Assembly (NCBI RefSeq): GCF_000444875.1
Contig: NC_021985.1
Span: 3,357,535 to 3,421,534 of the forward strand
DNA length: 64,000 bases
From: Streptomyces collinus Tu 365
Lineage (GTDB): Bacteria > Actinomycetota > Actinomycetes > Streptomycetales > Streptomycetaceae
Reading direction: 5' to 3'
The translations under genes were made by a program, and so were the position numbers. The stretch's first letter is position 1. Each line of letters opens with the position of its first letter. The notes beneath the pieces are model-generated. The model had not been told where the DNA came from. It did not search any database and saw only the letters and a list, made by a program, of their open reading frames with translations. Below are positions 46,118 to 54,106 of this stretch, in pieces.

Positions 46118-46375
46118 GTGCACGAGGAACTTGTCGATCACCTGACGCGGTCCACGCCCCTGAGCAGGGGTGAGGCGCTGCGGGTGGTCCAGGACGTGCT
46201 CGCCTTCTTCGACGAGACGACGCAGGACTTCGTCCGTCGCCGCCACCGTGAACTGCAGGCCCAGGGCCTGACGAACACGACGATCTTCGGACGGATCGAG
46301 GCGGACCTGAGATACCGGGCGGTGGCGCCGCCGGAGCTGACGCTCAGGCAGCTGCGCCGCATGGTCTACGGCTGA
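46118..46375 (+). CDS. Small conserved protein of unknown function
   Basis: 85 residues, mostly helical by composition: HEELVDHLTRSTPLSRGEAL, RVVQDVLAFFDETTQDFVRRR and EADLRYRAVAPPELTLRQLRRM. It has no signal or membrane segment. GTG 46118 has GAGG nine bases upstream; a TTG at 46082 in frame is less likely. It ends 26 bp before glmS and may be cotranscribed. I recall similar small proteins at this position in other Streptomyces but no known function. Confidence 0.7.
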   Translation: MHEELVDHLTRSTPLSRGEALRVVQDVLAFFDETTQDFVRRRHRELQAQGLTNTTIFGRIEADLRYRAVAPPELTLRQLRRMVYG

Positions 46376-46401
46376 GACGCCAGGCTGAGAGATACCTATT
46401 T

Positions 46402-48219
46402 ATGTGCGGAATTGTCGGATACATCGGGAAGCGTGACGTGGCGCCCCTGCTCCTGGAGGGCCTGCAGCGCCTGGAGTACCGCGGCTACGACTCCGCGGGC
46501 ATAGTCGTCACCTCCCCGAAGACGGCCGGCCTGAAGATGGTCAAGGCCAAGGGCCGGGTGCGCGACCTGGAGGCGAAGGTCCCGGCCCGCTTCAAGGGCA
46601 CCACGGGCATCGCCCACACCCGCTGGGCCACCCACGGAGCCCCCTCCGACGTGAACGCCCACCCGCACATGTCGGCCGACCACAAGGTCGCCGTCGTGCA
46701 CAACGGCATCATCGACAACGCCGCCGACCTGCGCCGCAAGCTGGAGGCGGACGGGGTCGAGTTCCTGTCCGAGACCGACACCGAGGTGCTCACCCACCTG
46801 ATCGCCCGTTCCACGGCCGAGAAGCTGGAGGACAAGGTCCGCGAGACCCTGCGCCTGGTCGAGGGCACGTACGGCATCGCGGTGATGCACGCCGACTTCG
46901 GCGACCGCATCGTGGTGGCCCGCAACGGCTCCCCGGTGGTTCTCGGCATCGGCGAGAAGGAGATGTTCGTCGCCTCGGACATCGCCGCCCTGGTCGCCCA
47001 CACCCGGCAGATAGTGACGCTGGACGACGGCGAGATGGCCACCCTGAAGGCCGACGACTTCCGCACCTACACCACCGAGGGCACCCGGACCAGCGCCGAG
47101 CCGACCACCGTGGAGTGGGAGGCCGCGTCGTACGACATGGGCGGCCACGACACCTACATGCACAAGGAGATCCACGAGCAGGCGGAGGCCGTGGACCGCG
47201 TGCTGCGCGGCCGCATCGACGACCGCTTCTCCACCGTGCACCTCGGCGGCCTCAACCTGGACGCCCGCGAGGCGCGCCGGATCCGCCGCGTGAAGATCCT
47301 CGGCTGCGGCACCTCGTACCACGCGGGCATGATCGGCGCCCAGATGATCGAGGAGCTGGCCCGCATCCCCGCGGACGCCGAGCCGGCCTCCGAGTTCCGC
47401 TACCGCAACGCGGTCGTGGACCCCGACACGCTCTACGTCGCGGTCTCCCAGTCCGGTGAGACCTACGACGTGCTCGCCGCCGTGCAGGAGCTCAAGCGCA
47501 AGGGCGCCCGGGTGCTGGGCGTCGTCAACGTGGTCGGCTCGGCGATCGCCCGCGAGGCCGACGGCGGCATCTACGTGCACGCCGGCCCCGAGGTCTGCGT
47601 GGTGTCCACCAAGTGCTTCACCAACACCACGGTCGCCTTCGCGCTGCTCGCCCTGCACCTCGGCCGCACCCGCGACCTCTCGGTCCGCGACGGCAAGCGG
47701 ATCATCGAGGGCCTGCGCAAGCTGCCCGAGCAGATCACCGAGATCCTCAAGCAGGAGGACGAGGTCCGGCAGCTCGCCGAGGAGTACGCCGACGCCCGCT
47801 CGATGCTCTTCATCGGCCGTGTCCGGGGCTACCCGGTGGCCCGCGAGGCCTCGCTGAAGCTCAAGGAGGTCTCGTACATCCACGCCGAGGCCTACCCCGC
47901 CTCCGAGCTGAAGCACGGTCCGCTGGCCCTCATCGAGCCGGCCCTGCCGACGGTCGCGATCGTCCCGGACGACGACCTGCTGGAGAAGAACCGCGCGGCC
48001 CTGGAGGAGATCAAGGCCCGCAGCGGCAAGATCCTGGCGGTGGCCCACCGCGACCAGGAGAAGGCCGACCGGACGATCGTGGTCCCGAAGAACGAGGACG
48101 AGCTGGACCCGATCCTGCTGGGCCTCCCGCTCCAGCTCCTCGCCTACCACACGGCCAAGGTGCTGGGCCGGGACATCGACAAGCCCCGCAACCTCGCGAA
48201 GTCCGTGACCGTGGAGTAG
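46402..48219 (+). CDS. glmS: Glutamine--fructose-6-phosphate aminotransferase (isomerizing)
   Basis: A 605-residue enzyme making glucosamine-6-phosphate from fructose-6-phosphate and glutamine. The N-terminal glutaminase has Cys2 (MCGIVGYIG), EYRGYDSAG, HTRWATHG and HNGIIDN; two SIS domains follow (LGCGTSYHAG, SQSGETYDV; IGRVRGYPVARE), and the conserved ending is KPRNLAKSVTVE. I recall Streptomyces often having a second glmS (glmS2) at this locus. ATG 46402 has GAGAGAT upstream. Its product is the DasR ligand, which links it to the GH20 gene nearby. A long hairpin follows. Confidence 0.96.
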   Translation: MCGIVGYIGKRDVAPLLLEGLQRLEYRGYDSAGIVVTSPKTAGLKMVKAKGRVRDLEAKVPARFKGTTGIAHTRWATHGAPSDVNAHPHMSADHKVAVVHNGIIDNAADLRRKLEADGVEFLSETDTEVLTHLIARSTAEKLEDKVRETLRLVEGTYGIAVMHADFGDRIVVARNGSPVVLGIGEKEMFVASDIAALVAHTRQIVTLDDGEMATLKADDFRTYTTEGTRTSAEPTTVEWEAASYDMGGHDTYMHKEIHEQAEAVDRVLRGRIDDRFSTVHLGGLNLDAREARRIRRVKILGCGTSYHAGMIGAQMIEELARIPADAEPASEFRYRNAVVDPDTLYVAVSQSGETYDVLAAVQELKRKGARVLGVVNVVGSAIAREADGGIYVHAGPEVCVVSTKCFTNTTVAFALLALHLGRTRDLSVRDGKRIIEGLRKLPEQITEILKQEDEVRQLAEEYADARSMLFIGRVRGYPVAREASLKLKEVSYIHAEAYPASELKHGPLALIEPALPTVAIVPDDDLLEKNRAALEEIKARSGKILAVAHRDQEKADRTIVVPKNEDELDPILLGLPLQLLAYHTAKVLGRDIDKPRNLAKSVTVE

Positions 48220-48252
48220 CGGCGCGCGCGGGCCACCGCGCGCGGACGGAAC

Positions 48253-48288
48253 GGACCCCCACGTGCGCCACCGATCACGTGGGGGTCC
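48253..48288. terminator. Bidirectional terminator after glmS
   Basis: GGACCCCCACGTG (48253-48265) pairs perfectly with CACGTGGGGGTCC (48276-48288) over a 10-base loop, between glmS (ends 48219) and the convergent membrane protein gene (ends 48306). Confidence 0.93.
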
Positions 48289-48305
48289 CTTCGGTGCTGC
48301 TCGAT

Positions 48306-48872
48306 TCAGCCGGTGGCCGTCACCCCCCGGCCGGCAGCACGCCGGGGAAGCACCGTGGGCCAGTGCGCGAGGGCGGCGGTCGCCGCGTACCAGGCGGCCG
48401 CCCCGGAGACGGCGGCGACCCAGCCGCCGGCCTTGGCCAGCGAGGAGCTGTCGGCGAAGACCGCGACGGCGAGCAGCAGCATGGCCAGGAACAGCAGCCC
48501 GTGCACGACCTGCCCGAGGCCGTCGCCGCCGGCGAGGGTGAGGGTGAGCGCCACCAGGGCGAAGAGCAGCAGGAACAGTCCCGCTCCGTTGGCCGAGGTG
48601 TGGTCGCCGAACGAGACGGCCCAGGTGAACCACAGGGCGCCGAGGGCCACGAAGCCCGTGCCGGAAACGGTGTCGCGGTCGCGGAAGGCCAGCAGACCGA
48701 TGAGGAACAGGGCGACGCCGCCCACGTAGTGGGCCAGGGACACGGCATCGGCCGCCCCCACGCCGTCGATCACGCCGGTGGTGCCGAGTCCGAACGCCAG
48801 GAGGGTGACTCCCAGGGCGAGTCGGCCGGCCACGGTGGTGGTTCCGCTTCCCGCGGAGACGTCATTGTCCAC
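48306..48872 (-). CDS. GPR1/FUN34/YaaH family protein (acetate permease-like)
   Basis: A 188-residue integral membrane protein with six hydrophobic segments in the YaaH/SatP pattern: LALGVTLLAFGLGTTG near the N-terminus, LAHYVGGVALFLIGLLAF, GFVALGALWFTWAVSFG and GWVAAVSGAAAWYAATAALA. SatP relatives carry acetate or succinate with protons. The usual NPAPLGL motif of the first helix is degenerate here, so the substrate is uncertain. GTG 48872 follows AAGGGAG. It is monocistronic. Confidence 0.82.
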   Translation of the reverse strand: MDNDVSAGSGTTTVAGRLALGVTLLAFGLGTTGVIDGVGAADAVSLAHYVGGVALFLIGLLAFRDRDTVSGTGFVALGALWFTWAVSFGDHTSANGAGLFLLLFALVALTLTLAGGDGLGQVVHGLLFLAMLLLAVAVFADSSSLAKAGGWVAAVSGAAAWYAATAALAHWPTVLPRRAAGRGVTATG

Positions 48873-48996
48873 GGCGGGCTCCCTTCGTGCAGGTGCGGTT
48901 GCGCGGTGACCGGTATATGCCCTTCACAAGGGCGCAAACACCTCTACGCGCGAGTAGTTTCCCGCTGTACCAAGGGATGTGACGGAGCGTCGGAAC

Positions 48997-49524
48997 TCAG
49001 GGGATGACGATGACGGGCCGCTGCGCCCGCTTGGCGAGCCGTCCGGCCACCGAGCCGAAGATCCGGCCCACGATGCCGTGCGTCGAACCGACCACGATCG
49101 CGTCGGCCTCGTACTCCCGCCCCACCTCTTCGAGTTCGTGGCAGATGTCGCCGCCGCGCTCGACCAGGATCCACGGCACCTCCGCCAGGTACTCGGCGCA
49201 GGCGAGTTCGAGCCCCAGCACCTCGGTCCGGTGGTCCGGCACGTCGACGAAGACGGGCGGCTCGCAGCCGGCCCACACCGTGGTGGGCAGCCGGTTGGCC
49301 ACGTGGACGATGATCAGGCCCGAGTGGGAGCGATGCGCCATGCCGATCGCGTAGGCGAGGGCACGCTCACTGGACGTCGAGCCGTCGAAGCCGACGACCA
49401 CTCCGTGCTGGAAGGCGGGATCGCAGGAGGGGCGTGACTCTTCCGCGGCGAGGGGATCGGCCGCCGTGGGATCGGCGACCGGCCGCTTGCGGTCCGCGGG
49501 TTCGAAGAATTCGTGACCGGCCAT
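48997..49524 (-). CDS. Universal stress protein (UspA family)
   Basis: A 175-residue protein with one Usp domain after an acidic/charged N-terminal extension of about 40 residues (KRPVADPTAADPLAAEES). The nucleotide-binding pattern is present: HGVVVGFDGSTSSERALAYA at the start and VVGSTHGIVGRIFGSVAGRLAKRAQRPVIVIP-type GxxG...GS motif at the end, so it likely binds ATP. ATG 49524 was chosen; upstream frame lacks similarity. Its precise role is unknown. Confidence 0.88.
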   Translation of the reverse strand: MAGHEFFEPADRKRPVADPTAADPLAAEESRPSCDPAFQHGVVVGFDGSTSSERALAYAIGMAHRSHSGLIIVHVANRLPTTVWAGCEPPVFVDVPDHRTEVLGLELACAEYLAEVPWILVERGGDICHELEEVGREYEADAIVVGSTHGIVGRIFGSVAGRLAKRAQRPVIVIP

Positions 49525-49839
49525 GGCTGTCTCGGCGTTGTGATCCTTTGTGGGTGGGGTGACATCGTGCGGCGGAGCTGTGTCCGGGATTCGTCTTCCC
49601 AACCCCATACCCCCAAGGGTACGGCGGCACGCCTCCTCTGCCCAGTTCCCGCGCACGCTCCGTGAGCGGGACGCCCGATGTCCACAGGGGTTCCCCGGAG
49701 CATGCACGAGCGGCGCCCGTAACGCAATGGTTGCTGCCCCGTACAGGCGGTTTGCACGGGATTCGCTTCAGCCCCGGCCGGTGACCGACCGATCGAACAG
49801 GCGTTGAAGCCGGTGAGTCACCGCCACAGGGAGTACGAG
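49525..49839. other. Divergent intergenic region with nothing clearly identifiable
   Basis: 315 bp between the universal stress protein start and the small membrane protein. It must hold two divergent promoters. I see one GC palindrome-like stretch around 49600 (CATACCCCCAAGGGTACGG) but no recognised operator, RNA or gene. Confidence 0.4.
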
Positions 49840-50094
49840 ATGCCCCGCCCCCGCCCCGCCGACCCGCGCCCCGCCCCGGACACCACGAGTGACGTGATCC
49901 GCTGGGCGGCCTTCAGCTGCGTCCTCGTCCCCGTGGTCCTCGTCTGGTTCGGCACCTCACTGGCCGGAGCCGCCGGCACCGCCTTCGGACTCGCCGCCGT
50001 CACCGCCGTCTGCCGCGTCCTGCTGCGGCGCTCCGAACGTTGCGCCGCGCAAAGAGGCGGACGTCACACCAGGGGATCGACACCGGTTGACTGA
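49840..50094 (+). CDS. Small membrane protein of unknown function
   Basis: 84 residues with two hydrophobic helices (WAAFSCVLVPVVLVWFGTSL and AAGTAFGLAAVTAVCRVLL), Pro-rich N-terminus and a basic C-terminal tail. ATG 49840 has AGGGAG six bases upstream, which decides the start over earlier TTG/GTG codons. It lies directly before the adpA promoter region. The function is unknown. Confidence 0.72.
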   Translation: MPRPRPADPRPAPDTTSDVIRWAAFSCVLVPVVLVWFGTSLAGAAGTAFGLAAVTAVCRVLLRRSERCAAQRGGRHTRGSTPVD

Positions 50095-50472
50095 CCGGTT
50101 TTTGCACCCCCGAACGCTTCTTTTCGGCCAACTTCCGGATACCGCCCCAGGGGGGTCACACCCACCCCTCAACCCCCGTTCCACCTGCACGGAAAGGGTC
50201 TGGGCCGACCTCCGCACCCTACGCGGTTTGGCCACTACGACAAGGCGCACTTCCCTGCACGCCCCACGAGTGCAACGCTTCGTGATCGAATGCTTCACGC
50301 CAAGTTGTCATGTCGACAATGTCCGGCGTGTCGAACCGGCCACCGTGCGACCGCGGTAGCCGATAGATTCGATCTTGACTGTCTTACGGCGGGGGACTCG
50401 TGCAGGACCGAGGGGAAACGTGCAGGAGCGACACAACCGAGGAGCCGCGACCACCGAGGGGGGCTTAGCAGG
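50095..50472 (+). promoter_or_regulatory. adpA promoter and leader region
   Basis: This 378-bp gene-free stretch precedes adpA, whose unusually long control region is known to receive several developmental regulators. Candidate sites by eye are TGGCCACTAC at 50229-50238 (9 of 10 to the AdpA consensus TGGCSNGWWY, possible autoregulation); GTGA...TCAC at 50282-50298 (BldD-like half-sites, spacing unproven); and TTGTC-N5-GACAA at 50305-50319. All are inferences from pattern only. Confidence 0.45.
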
Positions 50473-51678
50473 ATGAGCCACGACTCCACCGCCGCGCCGG
50501 AAGCCGCGGCCCGGAAACTCTCCGGGCGACGTCGCAAGGAGATCGTCGCCGTGCTGCTGTTCAGCGGCGGCCCCATCTTCGAGAGTTCCATACCGCTGTC
50601 GGTGTTCGGGATCGACCGCCAGGACGCCGGCGTGCCGCGCTACCGACTGCTGGTGTGCGCCGGCGAGGAAGGCCCACTGCGGACCACAGGGGGCCTCGAA
50701 CTCACCGCGCCGCACGGACTGGAGGCGATCTCACGCGCCGGGACGGTCGTCGTACCGGCCTGGCGTTCGATCACCTCACCACCGCCGGAGGAAGCGCTCG
50801 ACGCGCTGCGCCGCGCGCACGAGGAGGGTGCCCGGATCGTCGGTCTGTGCACCGGTGCCTTCGTGCTCGCGGCGGCCGGCCTGCTGGACGGCCGCCCGGC
50901 GACCACCCACTGGATGTACGCGCCGACGCTGGCCAAGCGCTATCCGTCGGTCCACGTGGATCCACGCGAACTGTTCGTCGACGACGGCGACGTGCTGACC
51001 TCGGCCGGTACGGCCGCGGGGATCGACCTGTGCCTGCACATCGTGCGCACGGACCACGGCAACGAGGCGGCCGGCGCGCTGGCCCGCCGGCTGGTGGTCC
51101 CGCCGCGCCGCAGCGGCGGTCAGGAGCGCTACCTCGACAGGTCTTTACCCGAGGAGATCGGCGCCGACCCGCTCGCCGAGGTCGTCGCCTGGGCGCTGGA
51201 ACACCTCCACGAGCAGTTCGACGTGGAGACACTGGCGGCACGCGCCTACATGAGCCGCCGTACGTTCGACCGCCGGTTCCGTTCGCTGACCGGCAGCGCC
51301 CCGCTGCAGTGGCTGATCACCCAGCGGGTGCTCCAGGCCCAGCGGCTGCTGGAGACGTCGGACTACTCCGTGGACGAGGTGGCGGGCCGCTGCGGCTTCC
51401 GCTCCCCCGTCGCGCTGCGCGGGCACTTCCGCCGCCAGCTCGGCTCGTCCCCCGCCGCCTACCGGGCCGCCTACCGGGCCCGCCGGCCGCAGGGTGACAA
51501 ACCCGGCGACCCGGAGGCGGTCGCGCAGCAGGGTCCGGCCGGGACACCGGGCCTGTCCGGCCACGGGCCGCTGGGCCACGCGCCCTCGGTCCTGCACCCG
51601 GACCGGGAGAGCGGGGTCCCGATGCAGAGCCGCCGCCAGCCGGTGAGCCTGCTGCCGGGGCCGCGCAGCGGCAACTGA
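50473..51678 (+). CDS. adpA: AdpA/BldH pleiotropic AraC-family developmental activator
   Basis: A 401-residue regulator of morphological development and secondary metabolism. The N-terminal DJ-1/PfpI-like dimerisation domain (about 20-190: IVAVLLFSGGPIFESSIPLS, VGLCTGAFVLAAAGLLDG) is joined by a linker to an AraC double helix-turn-helix (about 235-340: LAARAYMSRRTFDRRF, VDEVAGRCGFRSPVALRGHF). Codon 225 (51145-51147) in the linker is TTA, so full translation needs the bldA tRNA. Context (orn downstream, SCO2792-like order) agrees. A hairpin terminator follows. Confidence 0.97.
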   Translation: MSHDSTAAPEAAARKLSGRRRKEIVAVLLFSGGPIFESSIPLSVFGIDRQDAGVPRYRLLVCAGEEGPLRTTGGLELTAPHGLEAISRAGTVVVPAWRSITSPPPEEALDALRRAHEEGARIVGLCTGAFVLAAAGLLDGRPATTHWMYAPTLAKRYPSVHVDPRELFVDDGDVLTSAGTAAGIDLCLHIVRTDHGNEAAGALARRLVVPPRRSGGQERYLDRSLPEEIGADPLAEVVAWALEHLHEQFDVETLAARAYMSRRTFDRRFRSLTGSAPLQWLITQRVLQAQRLLETSDYSVDEVAGRCGFRSPVALRGHFRRQLGSSPAAYRAAYRARRPQGDKPGDPEAVAQQGPAGTPGLSGHGPLGHAPSVLHPDRESGVPMQSRRQPVSLLPGPRSGN

Positions 51679-51698
51679 GCGCACGTCGAGCGGGAGCG

Positions 51699-51730
51699 AG
51701 AAGGGGGCGGGGCACATCCCGCCCCCTTCT
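51699..51730. terminator. Hairpin terminator after adpA
   Basis: AGAAGGGGGCGGG (51699-51711) pairs perfectly with CCCGCCCCCTTCT (51718-51730) over a 6-base loop, followed by T-rich TTCCC, between adpA and orn. Confidence 0.92.
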
Positions 51731-51824
51731 TCCCGTCCGGCTCGCGCCGCGCCGGACGGCTTCCGGCGGGTCCGGCGGCTGCGCGGGGCATCCCAAACGG
51801 GGACGTCAGCTTTAGGGTGGTCGC

Positions 51825-52427
51825 ATGAACGATCGCATGGTGTGGATCGACTGCGAGATGACCGGCCTCTCGCTGTCCGACGACGCTCTCATCGAGGTGG
51901 CCGCCCTCGTCACCGACTCCGAGCTGAACGTACTCGGCGAAGGGGTGGACATCGTCATCCGTCCGCCGGACGCGGCGCTGGAGACGATGCCGGAGGTGGT
52001 GCGTCAGATGCACACCTCGTCCGGGCTGCTGGACGAGCTGGCCGGCGGCACCACGCTGGCCGACGCCGAGGAGCAGGTCCTCGCATACGTCCGCGAGCAC
52101 GTGAAGGAACCCGGCAAGGCCCCGCTGTGCGGCAACTCCGTCGGCACGGACCGGGGCTTCCTGCTGCGGGACATGCCGACCCTGGAGGACTACCTCCACT
52201 ACCGGATCGTGGACGTCTCCAGCATCAAGGAGCTGGCCCGGCGCTGGTACCCGCGGGCCTACTTCAACAGCCCGGAGAAGAACGGCAACCACCGGGCCCT
52301 CGCCGACATCCGCGAGTCGATCGCCGAGCTGCGCTACTACCGCGAGGCCATCTTCGTCCCCCAGCCGGGCCCCGACTCCGACACGGCGCGGACCATCGCG
52401 GCCCGGCACGTCCTGCCCGCCCAGTAG
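51825..52427 (+). CDS. orn: Oligoribonuclease
   Basis: A 200-residue DEDDh 3'-5' exonuclease that finishes degrading short RNAs and linear dinucleotides from c-di-GMP breakdown. It has exonuclease motifs WIDCEMTGL (D9, E11), the [11 protein letters not shown] region with catalytic Asp, and [12 protein letters not shown] with the final His/Asp. Length and sequence match Orn. ATG 51825 was chosen. It is adjacent to adpA, and in Streptomyces loss of ornA delays development, as I recall. Confidence 0.96.
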   Translation: MNDRMVWIDCEMTGLSLSDDALIEVAALVTDSELNVLGEGVDIVIRPPDAALETMPEVVRQMHTSSGLLDELAGGTTLADAEEQVLAYVREHVKEPGKAPLCGNSVGTDRGFLLRDMPTLEDYLHYRIVDVSSIKELARRWYPRAYFNSPEKNGNHRALADIRESIAELRYYREAIFVPQPGPDSDTARTIAARHVLPAQ

Positions 52428-52543
52428 ACCCCGCGGGGTCCGCTCGGAGGCTCGCCCGGAAAACGGGTGCGCGAGCACCCCTTCGGACCCTGTAGACTTC
52501 TTCTCGGCCGGTCGGGGAAACGACCAAGCGAACCACCGGTCAT

Positions 52544-52617
52544 GGTGGGTGTAGCTCAGCTGGTAGAGCACCTGGTTGTGGTCCAGGATGCCGCGGGTTC
52601 GAGTCCCGTCACTCACC
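52544..52617 (+). tRNA. tRNA-His (GTG anticodon)
   Basis: GTGGGTG (52545-52551) pairs with CACTCAC (52610-52616), one G-T wobble, as the acceptor stem. The D-arm (GCTCAGCTGGTAGAGC), the anticodon stem CCTGG/CCAGG with loop TTGTGGT (anticodon GTG at 52578-52580) and the T-arm GCGGGTTCGAGTCCCGT are intact. G at 52544 and C at 52617 give the G(-1):C73 identity pair specific to histidine tRNAs. CCA is not encoded. Confidence 0.97.
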
Positions 52618-52624
52618 CTGCGTG

Positions 52625-52665
52625 ATCAGCCGGTGACGCCGTCGCAAGACGGGTCACCGGCTGAT
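52625..52665. terminator. Terminator after tRNA-His
   Basis: ATCAGCCGGTGAC (52625-52637) pairs perfectly with GTCACCGGCTGAT (52653-52665). The loop can pair further (CCGTC/GACGG), and TCGTTTC follows. Confidence 0.9.
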
Positions 52666-52737
52666 TCGTTTCTCCGGCACCGCCCCGGCCCCCGGCCGGA
52701 GCGGCCCCTCCCCTTGTACGTGCTCAGGCGGGGCGCG

Positions 52738-53793
52738 TCACGAGGAGGCCCGCGTCACCAGTTCCGTCGGCAGCACCGCGTGCCGCCGCTCCAGATCGCG
52801 GGTCGCGGCCGGCCGCCGGTCGGCGATCTCCGAGAGCAGCAGGTCGATCATCGCCCGGCCCATCTCCTCGATGGGCTGGCGGACGCTGGTCAGCGGCGGG
52901 TCCATGTGCCGGGCGATGGCCGAGTCGTCGTAGCCGACCAGCGCCACGTCGTCGGGGATGCGGCGGCCCGCCTCGCGCAGCACCTGCCGGGCGCCCGCCG
53001 CCGTCACGTCCGAGCCGGCGAAGACCGCGTCCACGTCGGGGTACCGCTCCAGCAGCGTGGCCATCGCCCGGCGGCCCCCCTCCTCGGTGAAGTCACCGGG
53101 CACGATGAGCCGTTCGTCCGCCGGGTGACCGGCCGCGCGCAGCGCCTCGCGGTAGCCGTCGACCCGGCACTGGGCGCCGTAGACGTCGAGGCGGCCGGTG
53201 ATGTGGGCGATCCGCCTGCGGCCCCGGGAGAGCAGGTGCTCCACGGCCGAGCGGGCGCCGCCGAAGTTGTCGGAGTCGACCGAGGTCAGCGTCTCGGCGG
53301 CCGACCGCGGGCCGCTGATCACCGCCGGGATCTCCAACTGCGCCACCAGGTCGGGCAGCGGGTCGTCGGCGTGCACCGAGACCAGCAGGACCCCGTCCAC
53401 GCGGTGCGCCGCCAGATACTGCGCGAGGCGCTCCCGCTCCCGGTCGCTGCCCGCGAAGATCAGCAGCAACTGCATCTCGGTCTCGCTGAGTTCCGCGCCG
53501 ACACCGCGCAGCATGTCCGAGAAGTACGGTTCCGCGAAGAACCGGGTCTCCGGCTCGGGCACGACCAGCGCGATGGCGTCGGTGCGGTTGGCCGCGAGGG
53601 CGCGGGCCGCGGTGTTCGGGACGTAACCGAGTTCGGCGACGGCCGCCTCCACCGCCGCGCGGGTCGCGTCACTCACCCTCGGCGAGCCGTTGATCACCCG
53701 CGAGACCGTGCCCCGGCCGACCCCCGCCCGGGCGGCGACCTCCTCGAGCGTGGGCCGTCCCCCGCCCCGGCCCCGCGCTCCGTGGCCTGCCAT
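52738..53793 (-). CDS. cebR: Cellobiose-responsive LacI-type repressor CebR
   Basis: A 351-residue LacI repressor. It has a short Gly/Arg leader, the HTH PTLEEVAARAGVGRGTVSRV followed by INGSPRVSD, then the sensor domain (ALVVPEPETRFFAEPYFSDML, VDSDNFGGARSAVEHLL, VALVGYDDSAIARHMDPPLT). ATG 53793. It is divergent from the ceb operon over 313 bp carrying its 14-bp operator, TGGGAGCGCTCCCA. Relatives release DNA on binding cellobiose/cellotriose. A second operator overlaps the bglC start. Confidence 0.95.
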   Translation of the reverse strand: MAGHGARGRGGGRPTLEEVAARAGVGRGTVSRVINGSPRVSDATRAAVEAAVAELGYVPNTAARALAANRTDAIALVVPEPETRFFAEPYFSDMLRGVGAELSETEMQLLLIFAGSDRERERLAQYLAAHRVDGVLLVSVHADDPLPDLVAQLEIPAVISGPRSAAETLTSVDSDNFGGARSAVEHLLSRGRRRIAHITGRLDVYGAQCRVDGYREALRAAGHPADERLIVPGDFTEEGGRRAMATLLERYPDVDAVFAGSDVTAAGARQVLREAGRRIPDDVALVGYDDSAIARHMDPPLTSVRQPIEEMGRAMIDLLLSEIADRRPAATRDLERRHAVLPTELVTRASS

Positions 53794-53931
53794 GGGCTCC
53801 GCCTCCCTTGCACCGACATCCCCGCTGGCTGGAATCTAACAGCCCTGGCCAGACGGTGGACCGCCACCGTGGGCCCCCAGGAGGCCAGTTAACACTCAGA
53901 TAACCGAACGCATCCCGCCGCGTCCGGTCCC

Positions 53932-53960
53932 TTGACACCCCGCTCCGGAGCGACGAACCT
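53932..53960 (+). promoter_or_regulatory. Probable cebE promoter
   Basis: TTGACA (53932-53937) is followed 17 bp later by GAACCT (53955-53960), a reasonable sigma-HrdB-like pair. The CebR operator begins 16 bp further downstream, where a bound repressor would block transcription. It is inferred from sequence only. Confidence 0.6.
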
Positions 53961-53975
53961 TCAACACATCACTGG

Positions 53976-53989
53976 TGGGAGCGCTCCCA
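53976..53989. promoter_or_regulatory. CebR operator of the ceb operon
   Basis: TGGGAGCGCTCCCA, the exact 14-bp CebR box, extended to a 16-bp palindrome GTGGGAGCGCTCCCAC (53975-53990). It lies between the cebE promoter and the cebE start at 54107. Confidence 0.95.
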
Positions 53990-54106
53990 CAGCCCCTGAC
54001 ACATACACATCCCGCACGTTCCCCGCCCGAGCCGCAGCGACAATGAACGGGCCCAATTCCATGCAGTTGGCCGGGGGGTCGGCACGTCAGGCAACAGGAG
54101 GACGCA

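Noticed and set aside
44387..46246. Long N-terminal extension of the purple acid phosphatase gene
   Set aside because: The extension overlaps the divergent small protein gene and its residues lack similarity; the twin-arginine signal starts naturally from ATG 45967.
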